A DNA stretch of 64,000 bases from the NCBI RefSeq assembly GCF_017309075.1, contig NZ_JAEMGS010000003.1, positions 186,001-250,000 on the forward strand, written 5' to 3'. Shown here piece by piece: positions 63,042 to 64,000 of this stretch (position 1 is its first letter; each line of letters starts with the position of its first letter). Source of the DNA: Motiliproteus sp. SC1-56 (lineage in GTDB: Bacteria; Pseudomonadota; Gammaproteobacteria; Pseudomonadales; Balneatricaceae). The translations under genes and the position numbers were made by a program. The notes below the pieces were generated by a model. The model was not told where the DNA came from and ran no database searches. It worked only from the letters and a program-made list of their open reading frames with translations.

Positions 63042-64000
63042 CTAAAAGTGCTGCCGCCGCTCCTCCTCGAGAAAATAGAGGGTCTGGCTACCGAAGCCCT
63101 TAACCTCCACCTCGCCCCGTTCGGTACAGAGGAACTCGTCCTTGATCAGGGCATAGGTGGTTTCGTTGAGAGTGATCCGCATGGGTTCTGAGAGACTCTC
63201 CATGCGCGCAGCAAGGTTAACCCCTGGGCCGAACAGGTCGTACACGTATTTCTGGATGCCCACCAGTGAGCCGATCACGGTGCCGGTGTTGATGCCTATC
63301 CGCGCGCGCCACTGGGTGGTATGGGCGGCGTTACGCTTCTCTAAATAGCGCCGCATCCGCAGCGCCACCTTGGCGATATTGGCGGTGTCCTCCCCTGTCT
63401 CCTCGGGAACCCCCGATACCGCCAGGTAAGCGTCACCGATGGTGCGGATGCGCTCGCAGCCGAACATGTCGGCGATGCGGTCAAAGGCCGAGAAGATGTC
63501 GTTGAGCTCGGACACCAGGGCGCTGGCATCCTGGGAGATGGTCATGTCGGTAAAGCGGGCAAAATCCAGCATCAGGATCGCGGCGCGGTCAAAGCGCTGG
63601 GGGGTGGTGGTGCCGAAATCCTTCAGCTCCTCGTACACCTGCTTGGGCATGATATTCAGCAGCAGGCGCTCAACCCGGTCCTTCTCCTTTTCCAACGCCT
63701 TGGCGTTCTTCTCCGCCATGCGGGAGTAGGAGTCGAGCATGTACTGGGTCTCCTTCTCCTTGGAGATGTCCCGCGCCTCCACCAACACCAGTCCAGTGTC
63801 GGGCATTGGTTTCAGCTCCAGACGCACCGGCAGCGGCCGCCCCCTGACCTGGGCCTCGGCTTCAAAACGGAAGTGTCCGCGAGCCGCCAGGCGCTGACGC
63901 GCTTTGTCCCCATCCAGCGCCGCCATCCGCCCGCCAAGAGAATCATCTTCCTCAGCGGGGGGAAACCAGTCAAAAAAGCGGGCGTTTTCGTAGTGCAGGC
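63042..64000 (-). CDS. PAS-linked class III adenylate/guanylate cyclase (N-terminus outside window)
   Basis: The frame stays open to the window end, so the N-terminus lies beyond. Visible are part of a PAS-like domain (FEAEAQVRGRPLPVRLELKPMPDTGLVLVEARDIS), a coiled-coil linker (ETQYMLDSYSRMAEKNAKALEKEKDRVERLLLNIMP) and a class III cyclase domain. The metal Asps are in LMLDFARFTDM and IGDAYLAVSG, and the Asn/Arg pair in GPGVNLAARMES. The usual base-selecting Lys (EKIKTIGD) is Arg here (ERIRTIGD). It makes cAMP or cGMP in response to an unknown signal. Confidence 0.9.
   Translation of the reverse strand, partial: LHYENARFFDWFPPAEEDDSLGGRMAALDGDKARQRLAARGHFRFEAEAQVRGRPLPVRLELKPMPDTGLVLVEARDISKEKETQYMLDSYSRMAEKNAKALEKEKDRVERLLLNIMPKQVYEELKDFGTTTPQRFDRAAILMLDFARFTDMTISQDASALVSELNDIFSAFDRIADMFGCERIRTIGDAYLAVSGVPEETGEDTANIAKVALRMRRYLEKRNAAHTTQWRARIGINTGTVIGSLVGIQKYVYDLFGPGVNLAARMESLSEPMRITLNETTYALIKDEFLCTERGEVEVKGFGSQTLYFLEEERRQHF

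Overview
This 64 kb window is GC-rich chromosomal DNA, densely packed with mostly housekeeping genes. It reads as a free-living, probably marine, aerobic gammaproteobacterium of the Pseudomonadales/Oceanospirillales type. The main support is the Pseudomonas-like block suhB / trmJ-cysE-iscRSUA-hscBA-fdx-iscX, the coxB-coxA-ctaG-coxC-DUF2909-surf1 cluster, the prkA-yeaH-ycgB stress operon, and YajD-, YaiL-, RarD- and LasT-type genes. The taxonomic placement is inference from gene content. I found no rRNA, tRNA, CRISPR array, transposase, phage gene or attachment site.

Layout. 1-3.7 kb: the 3' end of lon, a class I aldolase, a frameshifted lipoprotein gene, a thioredoxin-fold protein and yajD. 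3.8-9.1 kb: a complete arginine-to-spermidine operon (speA, carboxy(nor)spermidine dehydrogenase, nspC, speB). 9.3-13.2 kb: a SPOR protein, a lone periplasmic sulfatase and a triheme cytochrome c. 13.5-16.7 kb: guaB and guaA. 16.9-22.4 kb: the full ISC iron-sulfur operon behind an IscR-type promoter. 22.5-25.1 kb: cysE, trmJ and a divergent suhB. 25.2-36.4 kb: an AEC transporter, polyphosphate:AMP phosphotransferase, an N-formylglutamate amidohydrolase / carboxylate-amine ligase pair, prkA-yeaH-ycgB, and LasT. 36.6-42.2 kb: an aa3-type cytochrome c oxidase cluster. 42.3-51.2 kb: two EamA transporters and many small conserved proteins, with GNAT, SlyD-type FKBP, pcm, an alpha/beta hydrolase and lipoproteins. 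51.5-57.3 kb: a porin, a diguanylate cyclase, a DnaJ-related protein, PMP3, DUF4112 and GAPDH. 57.3-58.3 kb: two tandem phasins. 58.4-64 kb: a radical SAM protein, pdxJ, isovaleryl-CoA dehydrogenase, pyruvate kinase and a class III nucleotide cyclase cut by the window end.

How the genes fit together. Carbon flow is represented by aldolase, GAPDH and pyruvate kinase. Storage and energy reserves are represented by the phasins and the polyphosphate enzyme. Respiration is served by the oxidase, and the ISC operon supplies Fe-S clusters. Polyamine synthesis follows the carboxyspermidine route; no speD/speE is seen here.

The observations most worth following are: (i) a SuhB whose inositol-phosphatase metal and water-activating residues are replaced, suggesting a non-catalytic transcription factor; (ii) matching promoter/operator architecture in front of both phasins; (iii) two identical ATACG-N4-CGTAT operators over a near-consensus promoter before isovaleryl-CoA dehydrogenase; (iv) a triheme cytochrome whose middle heme appears to lack its axial Met; (v) a textbook IscR site; and (vi) a frameshifted lipoprotein gene. 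I did not find a clearly new defence or biosynthetic system.
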